A DNA stretch of 64,000 bases from CAVPDG01 sp963702535 (GCA_963702535.1 CAVPDG010000010.1:434001-498000); one strand, 5' to 3'; positions 26,325-35,720 are shown, counted from the stretch's first letter. The notes: generated by a model not told the origin, from the letters alone. Numbers and translations: made by a program.

Positions 26325-27668
26325 ATGAGTGACGAACAAAATACTCCCGTGAAGAACTCACCTGATCAACCTGAACCAGTTCAGCCAGCACCACCCCCTG
26401 CCTCCGGACAGGGCGGCAAAAAGGACACCACCCAGATTCTGATGGAAGAATTGTCTCCTGATTTATCGGGCGCCTCTCGCCGCCGGCGCATCTTCCAAAC
26501 GATGATAATCCCTCTGCTGGCGATCCTGAGCGGCTTGATCCTGGGCGCCGTGTTTATTGTACTCACGAGTGCTGAGTTCTATGCAGCACTGAGCGAATCC
26601 CTTTGGCTTGGGATTAAAACTGGTTTCAGCATCGTCGCACAAACTTATGGCGCCTGGTGGAATGGCATGTTCGGCAATTTCGGGGACCTGTTAGCCTATT
26701 TTCAGACCGGCGACATCAAGGATTTGTACAAGTTTTGGTACCCCATATCTGAGGGACTGACGGCTTCAACGCCCTACATTTTCGGCGGGTTGTCGGTTGC
26801 CCTGGCTTTTCGCGCCGGGATGTTCAATATTGGCGCAGAAGGCCAGATCTTTGTGGGGGCAGTCTTTGCGGCTTACGTGGGGTATTCATTCAACGGACTG
26901 CCCTGGTACCTGCATATACCCCTGGCTGTTCTGGCCGGCGCTCTTGGCGGCTTCTTATGGGGTTTTATCCCCGGTTTCTTAAAAGCTCGCACAGGAGCGC
27001 ATGAGGTGATTACCACCATCATGCTGAATTACTCAGCCTTTCGCCTGGTCGAATGGCTATTAAATGGCCCGATGAAGCGTCCTGGATCGGTAAACCCGAT
27101 CAGTCCATTCATGCAAGAAACGGCCAAGCTACCGCGTTTATTCCCCGACCCGCTGCGTCTCCACTGGGGCTTCTTCGTAGCCTTGGGGATGGCTGCTCTG
27201 GTGTACTGGTTCTTGTGGAAGACCAAGTGGGGCTTTGATTTCCGGGCGGTGGGCTCCAACCCGCACGCGGCACGCTATGCCGGCATGAAGGTTGCCGTGG
27301 TGATGACGCTTTCCATGGCATTTGCAGGCGCGCTGGCCGGTATGGCAGGCGGGAACGAAGTGCTGGGTGTGAACTACACCCTGGCGCCAGCTTTCTCCTC
27401 AGGCTATGGCTTTGACAGTATTGCCATTGCTTTATTGGGCAACACTCACCCGCTGGGGGTGGTACTGGCAGCCTTGCTGTTCGGCTTTATGCGCAGTGGC
27501 GCGACCAGCATGATGCTGGCAACGGGCATTCCCATCGATATCGTCTCGATCCTTCAGGCGCTCATCCTGGCCTTTGTGGCCGCTCCAGGCATTATCCGCA
27601 CAATATACCGGTTAAAGTCGGTCGAGGCCAAAGGTGTCACTTTAGCCGGTGGTTGGGGAGGGAAATAA
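26325..27668 (+). CDS. Nucleoside ABC importer permease, NupP/YufP type
   Basis: 447 residues with a Pro-rich, basic N-terminal tail of about 60 residues and then 8-10 hydrophobic segments. It contains the branched-chain-type permease core (FRAGMFNIGAEGQIFVGA, GAHEVITTIMLNYSA, GSNPHAARYAGM). The long cytoplasmic tail is unusual for the family. Overlaps the next permease by 20 nt in the longest reading. Confidence 0.9.
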   Translation: MSDEQNTPVKNSPDQPEPVQPAPPPASGQGGKKDTTQILMEELSPDLSGASRRRRIFQTMIIPLLAILSGLILGAVFIVLTSAEFYAALSESLWLGIKTGFSIVAQTYGAWWNGMFGNFGDLLAYFQTGDIKDLYKFWYPISEGLTASTPYIFGGLSVALAFRAGMFNIGAEGQIFVGAVFAAYVGYSFNGLPWYLHIPLAVLAGALGGFLWGFIPGFLKARTGAHEVITTIMLNYSAFRLVEWLLNGPMKRPGSVNPISPFMQETAKLPRLFPDPLRLHWGFFVALGMAALVYWFLWKTKWGFDFRAVGSNPHAARYAGMKVAVVMTLSMAFAGALAGMAGGNEVLGVNYTLAPAFSSGYGFDSIAIALLGNTHPLGVVLAALLFGFMRSGATSMMLATGIPIDIVSILQALILAFVAAPGIIRTIYRLKSVEAKGVTLAGGWGGK

Positions 27669-28950
27669 CCCATGGCAAACGATCGCTATACGACGACATG
27701 TAGAGGTTGTCTCACCGGCCCGCCAGTACACGATGGCGATTATCTTCGGCGGGCTGGGCGCTCTGATCTGGTGGCTGTTTGCCCGCGTTGCGGCTGCAGA
27801 TGCGACCACCAAGTTTGTGATGACACCCAGCGGCTCCGATGCCACTTTTCCGGATTTAAGTCTGCCGACGCGCCTCACTTTATACATCCTGGTTGTCCTC
27901 CCCCTTATACTGGCAGTGCTGCAGGCGGTTTTAAAGGGGGGGTTTCGCTCACGTACCACCCTGATCTTGTTCCTGGTCGCTGGCATGTTTATATTGGCCT
28001 TCCTGACCTGGGCCGCTTCCGGAAAATCGCTCAACCTGGGTGGGCTGCTGAAAACATCCCTGGTTAAGGCTGTGCCGCTCACTCTGGGCGCCATGTCCGG
28101 CATCTTGTGCGAGCGGGCTGGCGTGATCAATATCGCTATCGAAGGAATGATGCTGGCTGGCGCTTTTTCGGGGGCTTTCATCGGCAGTGTCACGCACAAC
28201 CTGTGGATCGGCCTGGCGGCTGCCATCGGGACTGGCGTTTTGATGGGTGTACTCCACGGGGTATTGAGCATTAACTATAAAGCCAACCAGATCATATCCG
28301 GCACGGTGATCAATATCCTGGCCACCGGGTTGACTTCTTATTTATCTGCTAAGTATCTGCAGACGAATGAAGCCTTGAATAATCCGGGTATCTTCGCACC
28401 CATCAAGCTTCCCATACTCTCCAAGATACCCCTGTTTGGGGGGGTTGTGTTCGAAAGCAATATGTATGTGTATGCGATGTTCATCTTTCTGTTCCTGCTA
28501 CAGTTCGGACTCTTTTACACCCGCTGGGGTTTACGGCACCGTTCGGTGGGCGAGCACCCGCGCGCTGCAGACACGCTTGGCATCAAGGTCAACCGCACGC
28601 GCTGGCTAGCCGTGCTGCTTGGCGCAGCGATGGCCGGGTTTGCTGGCGGCTACTTCACCCTCGGTTCGGTGGGCCGCTTCGACGAGGTAATGACTGCCGG
28701 ACGCGGCTTTATCGCCCTGGCAGCCATGATCTTCGGCAACTACATGCCGTTTGGTGCTTTTGGCGCCGGACTGTTGTTCGGCTTCTTTGACTCGCTGGCT
28801 TCCAAGGTGGCTATCCTGGGTATCCAGATCCCCTCGCAGTTCTTGCTGATGCTGCCGTACCTGATCACCATCGTGGTGCTGGCGGGCGTTGTCGGCCGCG
28901 GTCAGGTGCCTGCAGCAGACGGCGTGCCGTACGAGAAGGAAGGATCTTAA
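27649..28950 (+). CDS. Nucleoside ABC importer permease, NupQ/YufQ type (start uncertain)
   Basis: Second permease, with ERAGVINIAIEGMMLAGAFSG, YKANQIISGTVINILATGLTSYL and GEHPRAADTLGI as in the family. The open frame begins at a GTG (27649). The better-placed start is the ATG at 27672, with GGGGAGGG 7-12 nt upstream, but it is one frame off. It would read MANDRYTT and need one base removed near 27700 to join HVEVVSPARQYTM. I therefore suspect a further indel in the first 15 codons; the rest of the gene is sound. Confidence 0.85.
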   Translation: MVGEGNNPWQTIAIRRHVEVVSPARQYTMAIIFGGLGALIWWLFARVAAADATTKFVMTPSGSDATFPDLSLPTRLTLYILVVLPLILAVLQAVLKGGFRSRTTLILFLVAGMFILAFLTWAASGKSLNLGGLLKTSLVKAVPLTLGAMSGILCERAGVINIAIEGMMLAGAFSGAFIGSVTHNLWIGLAAAIGTGVLMGVLHGVLSINYKANQIISGTVINILATGLTSYLSAKYLQTNEALNNPGIFAPIKLPILSKIPLFGGVVFESNMYVYAMFIFLFLLQFGLFYTRWGLRHRSVGEHPRAADTLGIKVNRTRWLAVLLGAAMAGFAGGYFTLGSVGRFDEVMTAGRGFIALAAMIFGNYMPFGAFGAGLLFGFFDSLASKVAILGIQIPSQFLLMLPYLITIVVLAGVVGRGQVPAADGVPYEKEGS

Positions 28951-28951
28951 G

Positions 28952-28988
28952 AAGCTGTCAGCTATTAGCCAATAACTATCAGCTTCAG
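28952..28988. repeat. Interspersed AGCTATCAGC-type repeat
   Basis: A stretch with GCTGTCAGCTATTAGCC followed by AACTATCAGCTTC, imperfectly palindromic. It is similar in wording to a stretch at 47573-47600 inside a riboswitch. It lies between the permease stop and the terminator. Confidence 0.4.
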
Positions 28989-29014
28989 AAAGATTGTTCT
29001 GAGTTAGCCAATAC

Positions 29015-29872
29015 CTAAAGGTCAACAGGTGTTAGAGTGTGAGTTCCCACCCTAACACCTGTTTTTATTAACTGATCCAGCGAAACCACACAGCGAAAGC
29101 CCACCCTGGAATTCGGTTGGGCGGAATGGGAAGAATCACGAAAGAAAGTTGTCGATTGGTCGCTTGTCGCAGCAAACGAGCCGCCCCGCAGCCCGTGATC
29201 CGACACCTTCTCGGGCCCGGTAGGGTTATGGACGGGGCTAACTGAATAATAAGCGGGATCGAAGTAGTCGGAAACCCATTCAGCAACGTTGCCGCACATA
29301 TCCAGGATGCCGTAAGGACTTGCGCCAGCCGGGAAGGTCCCCACCGGCTTTGGACCGGTTGAGCCGCTTTCCAGCGTATTGGCTTTTTGGCTATCCCAAT
29401 CATTTCCCCAGGGGTAGCGCCGGCCATCGGCGCCCCGAGCCGCCTTCTCCCACTCCGCCTCCGTGGGTAGGCGCAACCCTGCCCACAGGCAGTATGCCTG
29501 AGCGTCCTTCCAAATTACACCACTCGCCGGTAGCTCGGGGTTTGTTTCCGCGTCAGGACGTGGCCAGTTGCTCGCTCCACTCGCCTGGTAATCTGTCTTG
29601 TCAAGAAATTCGCTAAAGGACTGTTGCGTGACCTCTTTCAGGTGGATGCAATAATCATCCAGGTAGACCCGGTGCTGAGGCTGGTTGGATCGGCGTCCAT
29701 CGTCCGCGCCCATAACGAACCAGCCCGCCGGTATGAAGACCAAAGAATCATCCGGACACTCCCCTTCAGGCTTGTTCTTGAGAATAGTACAGGCGCCAGC
29801 CGCCAGCAAGATCACCGACCCGAGCAGCACTCGCCAGGCAGCTGACCTGCAGCCAAGCGCCGACATCTCCAA
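29015..29872 (-). CDS. Formylglycine-generating-enzyme-like (SUMF1/FGE-sulfatase domain) lipoprotein
   Basis: 285 residues with a hydrophobic leader and a weak lipobox (AGAC at about residue 28). The FGE-sulfatase domain follows, with VFIPAGWFVMGADDG, RLPTEAEWEKAARG, YPWGNDWD, GNVAEWVSDYF and the late GFRCV. It lacks a clear Cys pair of true formylglycine-generating enzymes, so a non-catalytic or carbohydrate-binding role is possible. The last codons lie inside a hairpin terminator shared with the convergent transporter operon. Starts 1 nt before the UroD-like stop, so the two are cotranscribed. Confidence 0.8.
   Translation of the reverse strand: MEMSALGCRSAAWRVLLGSVILLAAGACTILKNKPEGECPDDSLVFIPAGWFVMGADDGRRSNQPQHRVYLDDYCIHLKEVTQQSFSEFLDKTDYQASGASNWPRPDAETNPELPASGVIWKDAQAYCLWAGLRLPTEAEWEKAARGADGRRYPWGNDWDSQKANTLESGSTGPKPVGTFPAGASPYGILDMCGNVAEWVSDYFDPAYYSVSPVHNPTGPEKVSDHGLRGGSFAATSDQSTTFFRDSSHSAQPNSRVGFRCVVSLDQLIKTGVRVGTHTLTPVDL
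29024..29063. terminator. Bidirectional hairpin terminator
   Basis: AACAGGTGTTAG (29024-29035) pairs with CTAACACCTGTT (29052-29063), followed by TTTTATT on the plus strand. It ends the nucleoside importer transcript and overlaps the last codons of the convergent gene. Confidence 0.75.
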
Positions 29873-29873
29873 A

Positions 29874-31037
29874 TCATCCTTTCAGCGGATAAGTTCCGAA
29901 CTCCTCAACCGCATCCACCATCGCCAGGACATTTTGCGCCGGGACCTCATCCAGGATCGTGTGCACAGAAGCCAGCAGGTAGCCTCCGCCCGGTCCCAGG
30001 CGGTTGATCACCCGGCGCACTTCCTGGCGCACATCCTCCGGGCTGCCATACGGCAACACGCGGAAAGTGTCAATGGCGCCGCAAAAACTCAGGTTCTTGC
30101 CATAGCGCTGCTTAAACCCTTCGAGGTCCGACATCCTGCCGGCAGAAGTCTGGATGGGATTGAGGATATCCACGCCGATCTCCACCAGGTCGTCTGCCAG
30201 GTCGAATACATCGCCGTCGGTATGGAAAAACACTTTTGCTTTGGTTCGCTCTTTAATGAAAGCGATGAAATCGGCATGGATCGGCTTGAGCACTTCGCGG
30301 TACATCTTGGGAGAGATGAGCAACCCGGTTTGCATGCCCAGGTCGTCGCCTATTTTGATGATATCAACGTGCTCACCTAATTCGCGCAGGAAATGACCCA
30401 TCAGGGTTTTGCACAGCTCGGCGTTCTTGCGCAGCAAAGCTACGGCAAACTCGCGATTAGCTACCATATTCGGGAAAAAGGCTTCCATGCCCTGCAGCGA
30501 GATGGCGCGCTCGAAGGGGAAGAGCAACCAGGGGGTAGCCATGATGGCGTACTCGTTCTCATCATCCAGCTTCTTTGCCTGCTCACGGACGTGGGCTACC
30601 CGGTACGGATCATCCATGTCGGGCCAGGGATATTTTTCAATGTCGTCCAGGGTCCTGGCATCCTTCAGCGGGTGCAAACTGGGAAACCAGACCCCACCTT
30701 CGTACTCCTCCTGACCGATGCCCCAATCATCGACGAAGGGGGCATGAGGCGGCCGGCTCTGGTTGCGCTGGTAGGTGGCAAGCGGGAAGCGATCCCAGAC
30801 GCCGCGCACATCGCTGTGCAAGCGCTGGAGCATGGCCTCGGAGGGCAGCACCGTGCCCAGCTCGGGCCAATCGTACAGATAACGGACCTCGGACTGGTCA
30901 TCGAGCAGGGCTTTCAGTCCCAGGTAGGGATTCAGCTTCATGGATGTCGCATTGCTGGCTCCGATCACAATCGGAACCCGGTCGGGCTCTTCATGATTTA
31001 TAGCTGAAAGGACGCGCTCGCGCGGGGTCATAGACAT
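29874..31037 (-). CDS. Uroporphyrinogen decarboxylase-like protein (MtaA/CmuA-type family)
   Basis: 387 residues with the N-terminal pattern MTPRERVLSAINHEEPDRVPI and a barrel ending in the KVFFHTDGDVFDLADDLVEIGVDILNPIQ block. These identify the UroD superfamily branch used by corrinoid methyltransferases and related catabolic proteins, not haem synthesis. No corrinoid protein gene is adjacent. It is preceded by a promoter block nearly identical to the one in front of the mandelate-racemase-like gene at 55034, so the two are probably co-regulated. Substrate unknown. Confidence 0.8.
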   Translation of the reverse strand: MSMTPRERVLSAINHEEPDRVPIVIGASNATSMKLNPYLGLKALLDDQSEVRYLYDWPELGTVLPSEAMLQRLHSDVRGVWDRFPLATYQRNQSRPPHAPFVDDWGIGQEEYEGGVWFPSLHPLKDARTLDDIEKYPWPDMDDPYRVAHVREQAKKLDDENEYAIMATPWLLFPFERAISLQGMEAFFPNMVANREFAVALLRKNAELCKTLMGHFLRELGEHVDIIKIGDDLGMQTGLLISPKMYREVLKPIHADFIAFIKERTKAKVFFHTDGDVFDLADDLVEIGVDILNPIQTSAGRMSDLEGFKQRYGKNLSFCGAIDTFRVLPYGSPEDVRQEVRRVINRLGPGGGYLLASVHTILDEVPAQNVLAMVDAVEEFGTYPLKG

Positions 31038-31100
31038 CGGGGTATCCTCCGTTACATCAGGTAATTTTCGAGGTCAAGGGTGACGAGATCTCACGGACTG

Positions 31101-31148
31101 ATTATAGTACAAAGAGGGTCATTGGGATTTATCGTGCTAATCTCCGGA
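31101..31148 (-). promoter_or_regulatory. Promoter/operator block shared with 55050-55098
   Basis: On the minus strand: CCGGA, 6 nt, CACGATAAATCCCAATGA, then CCCTCTTTGTAC and a -10 TATAAT (31106-31101). The same string with few changes lies upstream of 55034. No canonical -35 is present; the conserved AAATCCCAAT occupies that place, which suggests an activator or repressor site. The transcript would start about 55 nt upstream of the UroD-like gene. Confidence 0.6.
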
Positions 31149-31159
31149 TTTGGGGGTGA

Positions 31160-31183
31160 TATAATATCATTGATTGATGATAT
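31160..31183 (+). promoter_or_regulatory. -10 element and palindromic operator of the arsR-type gene
   Basis: A perfect -10 TATAAT (31160-31165) overlaps the palindrome ATATCAT-6-ATGATAT (31164-31183), 22 nt upstream of the start. An ArsR-family repressor binding here would block its own transcription. AT-rich palindromes around the start site are usual for the family. Confidence 0.6.
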
Positions 31184-31204
31184 ATTGATACATTGGAGGC
31201 TGCC

Positions 31205-31549
31205 ATGTTCCTTCCTGTGAGGACGCAGGGAACCGCTATCAAAGCCAAGCTCTTTCGCGGCCTGTCCGACCCATCTCGCCTGGCTATTCTTGAAGCGCTG
31301 CGGAACGGCCCGCTATCCGTTTCCGAGATTGTCTCAACCACCGGCTTGAGCCAGTCGAACACATCCAATCATTTGAGCTGCCTGACAGACTGCGGCCTGG
31401 TAAGCCGCTCCCAGAAAGGTCGCAACGTCATCTACCAAATGGGCGACCTGCGCGTAGATGCGCTGCTGGTTCTAGCCGAGCAACTGCTTTCAGACGCGGC
31501 GCGCGGCGTGTATGAATGCACGCGTTACAACGAAAAGGAAGCCGTTTGA
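31205..31549 (+). CDS. ArsR-family metal-sensing repressor, CmtR-like
   Basis: 114 residues with a winged helix (RLAILEALRNGPLSVSEIV, then GLSQSNTSNHLSCLTDCGLV). The two Cys in LSCLTDCGLV correspond to the Cd/Pb ligands of mycobacterial CmtR, and a third Cys near the C terminus (VYECTRY) fits the remaining ligand. The ATG at 31205 has GGAGG upstream; a TTG at 31193 is less likely. Its stop overlaps the ATPase start (ATGA), so it is the sensor of a metal-efflux operon. Cd/Pb is inferred from the Cys pattern. Confidence 0.85.
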   Translation: MFLPVRTQGTAIKAKLFRGLSDPSRLAILEALRNGPLSVSEIVSTTGLSQSNTSNHLSCLTDCGLVSRSQKGRNVIYQMGDLRVDALLVLAEQLLSDAARGVYECTRYNEKEAV

Positions 31550-33747
31550 TGCCAACCGGAAGAACTCTCGAGGTCCCTATCCAGGGCATGGACTGCGCTG
31601 AGTGCACCCTGCACGTTCAGCACGCCATCGCTGCCCTGCCTGGCGTGCAATCCGTAGATGTCCTGCTCGGAGCCGAGAAAGCCATCATCCGCCTCGACCC
31701 AGAGATGGTTAACCTGGACGCCATCCGGGGGGCAGTCCAGCGAGCTGGCTATTCCGTCCCTGAAGCGGGTGAAGAGCGCGCTGCGCTCCTCCCTGAAGCG
31801 GGATTTCACCCGCCCGGTGCTCCTGCTGCTGGGCGTGCTGTTCGGCGTTGTGCTGTTCGTGGTGGTCGTAGGGGAGGGGTTAGGCTTATTCGAGACAGTC
31901 ACCGAACACCTGCCCTGGTACCTGGGTCTGGCGATCGTGCTGGCGGGAGGCTTCCCGGTCTTTCGCAAGGTATTTCGAGCTGCGCTGCGCGGTCAGGTGA
32001 TCGCTCATACCCTGATGACACTGGGCGTGGCAGCGGCTGCACTCGCCGGAGAGTGGGCGACTGCAGTGGTTGTCGTCTTCTTCATGCGAGTTGGCGACTA
32101 TGTAGAGCACTTCACCGCCGAGCGCGCCCGAGGCGCTCTGAAGGACCTGACCATACTGGCGCCGCAAACGGCGCGCCTGGAGCGCGACGGGCAAGAGATG
32201 GAAGTGCCTATCTCTGCCGTGAACGTTGGCGAGATCGTGATCGTGCGTCCGGGCGAGAAGATCCCGGTAGATGGCGAGGTGGTTGCCGGGCACGCTTCCG
32301 TGGACCAATCTACCATCACCGGGGAGGCGATGCCGGTTGAGGCGGGAACCGGCACCAGGGTATATGCTGCCACGCTCGCCAGCCAGGGCAGCCTGAAGAT
32401 TCGCGCCACCCAGATCGGTGATGATACAACTTTTGGTCATGTGATCCGCCTGGTGGAAGAAGCCGAAGCCAACCGGTCGGAGGTGCAACGCCTGGCAGAC
32501 CGGTTTGCCGCTTATTTCCTGCCCGTGGTGGCTGGCATCGCCCTGCTGACTTACCTGATCAGCCGCGATCCCATGCGGGTGGTCTCCGTACTGGTGGTAG
32601 CCTGTTCGTGCTCGTTTGCCCTGGCGACGCCCATCGCCATGCTTGCATCGATCGGCGCAGCCGCCAGGCGAGGCCTTCTGATCAAAGGCGGAAAATATCT
32701 CGAAGTGCTGGCAAGGGCGGACGTGTTGCTGATCGACAAGACCGGCACACTCACGCTGGGGAAGCCGCAAATCACAGAGATCATTACAGTGGAACAATTC
32801 GGAGCTCGGAATAATGAATTAGGAATTAGGGGCAGTGAAACTCAATCCATAATTCCTAATACGCAACTCGCAATTCCTAATCGCAGCTAACTTCTCAACA
32901 GCAGTCGATCCTCCAGCTCGCCGCTTCGGCAGAGCGTTACTCCGAGCACCCCCTGGCAGCAGCCGTGCGCACGGCCGCCATCGACCGCCAATTAAGCCTG
33001 TACGAGCCGCTCGAGTTCGAGTCCTTCCCGGGCATTGGGCTGAGGGCGCAGGTGAATGGCAAGCAGGTGATGGTTGGCAACCGCCGTATCCTTGAGCGCC
33101 TTTCTCCACCCATGGAAGCGCCCCAAAATACGGTTACCGCCCGCGAAGCCCAGGGTAAGACCTTGATGTTCGTGGCGGTAGATGGCAACCTGGCAGGCAT
33201 CCTGGCGGCGGAAGATACGCAGCGGGAAGAGGTGCCGCAATCCATCCAGGCGCTGCGGGCGATGGGCTTGCAAACGATCGAAGTGCTCACCGGCGATAAC
33301 CCGCGCGTCGCGGCTGCCCTGGCAGAACAGATCGGCGTCGGTTACCGCGCCGGGTTGTTGCCGCAGGACAAGATCGCCATCGTACGCGAGTACCAATCGC
33401 GCGGGCACAGGGTAATCATGGTCGGCGATGGGGTTAACGACGCGCCCAGCCTTGCCCAGGCGGATATTGGCATCGCCATGGGCGCGGCTGGCAGCGACGT
33501 GGCGGTTGAGGCGGCAGCCATCGCCCTGATGCGCGAGGATTGGAGCCTGGTGCCCGAGGTGGTGCGTATCGCCCGGCGCACCATGGGCGTGGTGAGGATG
33601 AACATCTGGTTCACGATGGTCTACAACCTGGTAGGGCTCAGCCTGGCAGCCATCGGCGTGCTGCCGCCCGGGATCGCCGCAGCCCTGCAATCCATCCCCG
33701 ACCTGGGGATATTAGCCAATTCATCCCGCTTATTGAAGCAGAAGTAA
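31549..33747 (+). pseudogene. Heavy-metal P1B-type ATPase, interrupted by a repeat insertion and a frameshift
   Basis: Metal-efflux pump downstream of the CmtR-like sensor. An N-terminal HMA domain has GMDCAECT. The membrane part has the TM metal site CSCSFALATP, where most family members have CPC. P-domain DKTGTLT, N-domain SEHPLA, and the hinge MVGDGVNDAPSLAQADIGIAMG follow. One extra base near 31780 breaks the frame between the HMA and membrane parts. An AT-rich insert at about 32800-32895 adds a stop after the P-domain. The remainder reads on in another frame (QLAASAERYSEHPLAAAV). The insert makes true inactivation likely; the first break may be a sequencing error. Confidence 0.8.
32800..32895. 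repeat. Short AT-rich repeat insertion inside the metal ATPase gene
   Basis: About 95 bp with GAATTAGGAATTAGG on one side and ATAATTCCTAAT and CAATTCCTAAT on the other, so it can fold on itself. It interrupts a conserved protein between the P- and N-domains and is far richer in A+T than its surroundings. No transposase is encoded. The boundaries are approximate. Confidence 0.6.
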
Positions 33748-33793
33748 ATGTGAATCGGTAAACCAGCTTTCAGGAAAAGAGGAATTGGTAAAT

Positions 33794-34237
33794 ATGGTAG
33801 CATTTGAAATCTCTGAGATTTTCCCGGCAACACCCCAGGCGATTTACCAGGCGTGGCTGAGCTCGGAGGGGCACACCCAGATGACAGGCAGCCAAGCGCA
33901 AGCCAGCGATCAGGTTGGCGGCAGCTTCAGCGCCTGGGAGGGTTACATCTCCGGTAAGAACCTGGAATTGGAAACGGACAGGCGCATCATCCAGGCCTGG
34001 CGCACCACCGGGTTCCAGCCAATCGATGCGGACTCGCTCCTGGAGGTGATATTAGAACCAAAAGGCGAAGAGACGTTGGTTACGATCCGCCACTCCAACC
34101 TGCCCGCAGACGGAATGCAATACAAGCAGGGCTGGATCGAGTTCTACTTCCAGCCAATGCAAGCTTACTTTCAGGATCGGCAGGCAGCGAAAACGCCAAG
34201 ACTTAAGGACCGATCAACAGGGGGAGATAGACCTTAG
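33794..34237 (+). CDS. SRPBCC/AHSA1-family protein
   Basis: A small cytoplasmic hydrophobic-ligand-binding fold of about 147 residues, with the AHSA1 pattern (ATPQAIYQAWLSSEGHTQMTG, VGGSFSAWEGYISGKNLEL, then GWIEFYFQPMQAYF). The ATG at 33794 lies 11 nt from GAGG; a TTG at 33785 is in frame. Ligand unknown. The 3' end overlaps the convergent subtilase gene by 35 nt. Confidence 0.8.
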   Translation: MVAFEISEIFPATPQAIYQAWLSSEGHTQMTGSQAQASDQVGGSFSAWEGYISGKNLELETDRRIIQAWRTTGFQPIDADSLLEVILEPKGEETLVTIRHSNLPADGMQYKQGWIEFYFQPMQAYFQDRQAAKTPRLKDRSTGGDRP

Positions 34238-35718
34238 GCGTTAGCAACATCTGGTAAGCCGCCCAGGCGTCGATGCGCCCCCAGCCGTAGGTGTTGTTGG
34301 GAACCTGGCTGCCCGGGACGCTGCAGCTCTGGGTTGTGGTGAGGGGCACAGCCGAAAGCCGGATGATGCTCTCGATCTCATCCACCTGCCCCTTGAGCCA
34401 GGGGCGGGCAGACACCAGCAACGCCACCAACCCGGCAACGTGCGGCGCAGCCATGCTGGTGCCGCTTTTAGGTCCATAACTTGTCCCGGGCAGGGCAGAT
34501 CGGACGCCCACACCCGGCGCAGAGACGTCCGGCTTTGGGGCGACAGCTGCCGTCGATGGTAACCGGACCGCGGCTGCTGGAGCCGGCGATGGTATCCGTG
34601 CTATCCGTGGAGCCCACCGTGAAAGAAGCATCGTAGATGGCAGCCGGGGTATCGATCGTGCTGCAAGCCGGGCCGCTGTTGCCGGCGGAATGGGCGGTCA
34701 GGATGCCCGCCAGCGCGCACGTTCTCAACCACGGTGCGCAGCACGTTAGGATCGGTACACCCTCCGAAACCGGGCAGCTCCAGGAGTTATCGATGACGTC
34801 CGGCGCCAGGTCTGGGCGCGGGTTTTCACCGTTCAGGTCGGTGGGGGCGATGAACCACTGGTAGCATTCGGTATAGGTCGCCGGTGTGCCATTTCCCTGG
34901 TCCATATTGCGGCAGCCGATCCAGCGCGCCCCCGGCGCCATGCCGATCTGGTTGCCGGCGCCGTCATCGCCCACCATGGTGCCCATGGTGTGCGTGCCGT
35001 GGCTGTTGTCATCGCACGGAACAGGCGAGTTGGGGGGACAGATGGTATTGCTGCCGCTGTGAATGGCATCGTGCCAATTGTAGTTGTGGTCGGCGCTGGA
35101 ACCGTTCCAGCCGCGGTACTGGTGGATCAGGGCAGGATGGTCCCAATCGTAGCCGGTATCCTGACCGCCGACCACCGCCCCCTGCCCCGTAAATCCGGCA
35201 GCCCACACATCATCCGCATTGACCTTGAGAATGTTCCACTCCACGGCTTGCGGCGCCTGCACCGAGAAATCTGGGGATGCGGATTCTGGCTCATCCAGCC
35301 GCACCCATGGATTGGCATACAGGTGCGCCACGTCGGATCGCATCGCCAGCGCCTGCACCAGGCGCTGGTCGCCGCGCGCCCAGATCACATTAGCCACCCA
35401 GTAGGGGCGGTATTCTGCGCCGCTGGCTTGCAAGGCGGCAATCACGGGTCCCTGGGTGCGCTGCGCCATGCGGGTCAATGCTTCATATACATAGCGTCCT
35501 TTCTCCAACTTTGTAGGCAGCTTAGCCGCGCCGCTCAGATCGGCTTGCTCGGAGAGGTAGATCAGAAACTCGGTCTCGCCTTCGGCTGCCGTGGACGTTA
35601 CCCAGGCATCCACCTTCGACTGCCAGGCAGGGGCTGGGGCGGCTGGCGTGGGGAACTGGCTACCCGCCAGAACCGCCAGCAAGAGCAGGAGTGAGAAGAT
35701 CCTGAAAGCCGGGCGCAT
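34203..35718 (-). CDS. Secreted subtilisin-like serine protease, S8 family (frameshifts)
   Basis: A signal peptide (MRPAFRIFSLLLLLAVLAG) and a propeptide of about 140 residues precede the protease domain. Catalytic Asp lies in GGQDTGYDWDHP, His in DNSHGTHTMG, the oxyanion Asn in SAGNSGP and Ser in SGTSMAAPHVAG. The Ser part is in a different frame; an indel near 34533-34540 joins SSRGPVTIDGS to RPKPDVSAPGV. A short out-of-frame patch at about 34720-34765 reads TDPNVLRTVVENVRA in another frame, so two compensating indels lie there. Total about 505 residues. Possibly peptide-supplying for the dpp importer. Confidence 0.85.
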
Positions 35719-35720
35719 GG

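Noticed and set aside
31549..33747. Two separate functional ATPase genes
   Set aside because: The second part lacks a start with a ribosome site and lacks the P-domain Asp and membrane site; the first lacks the N-domain and hinge.
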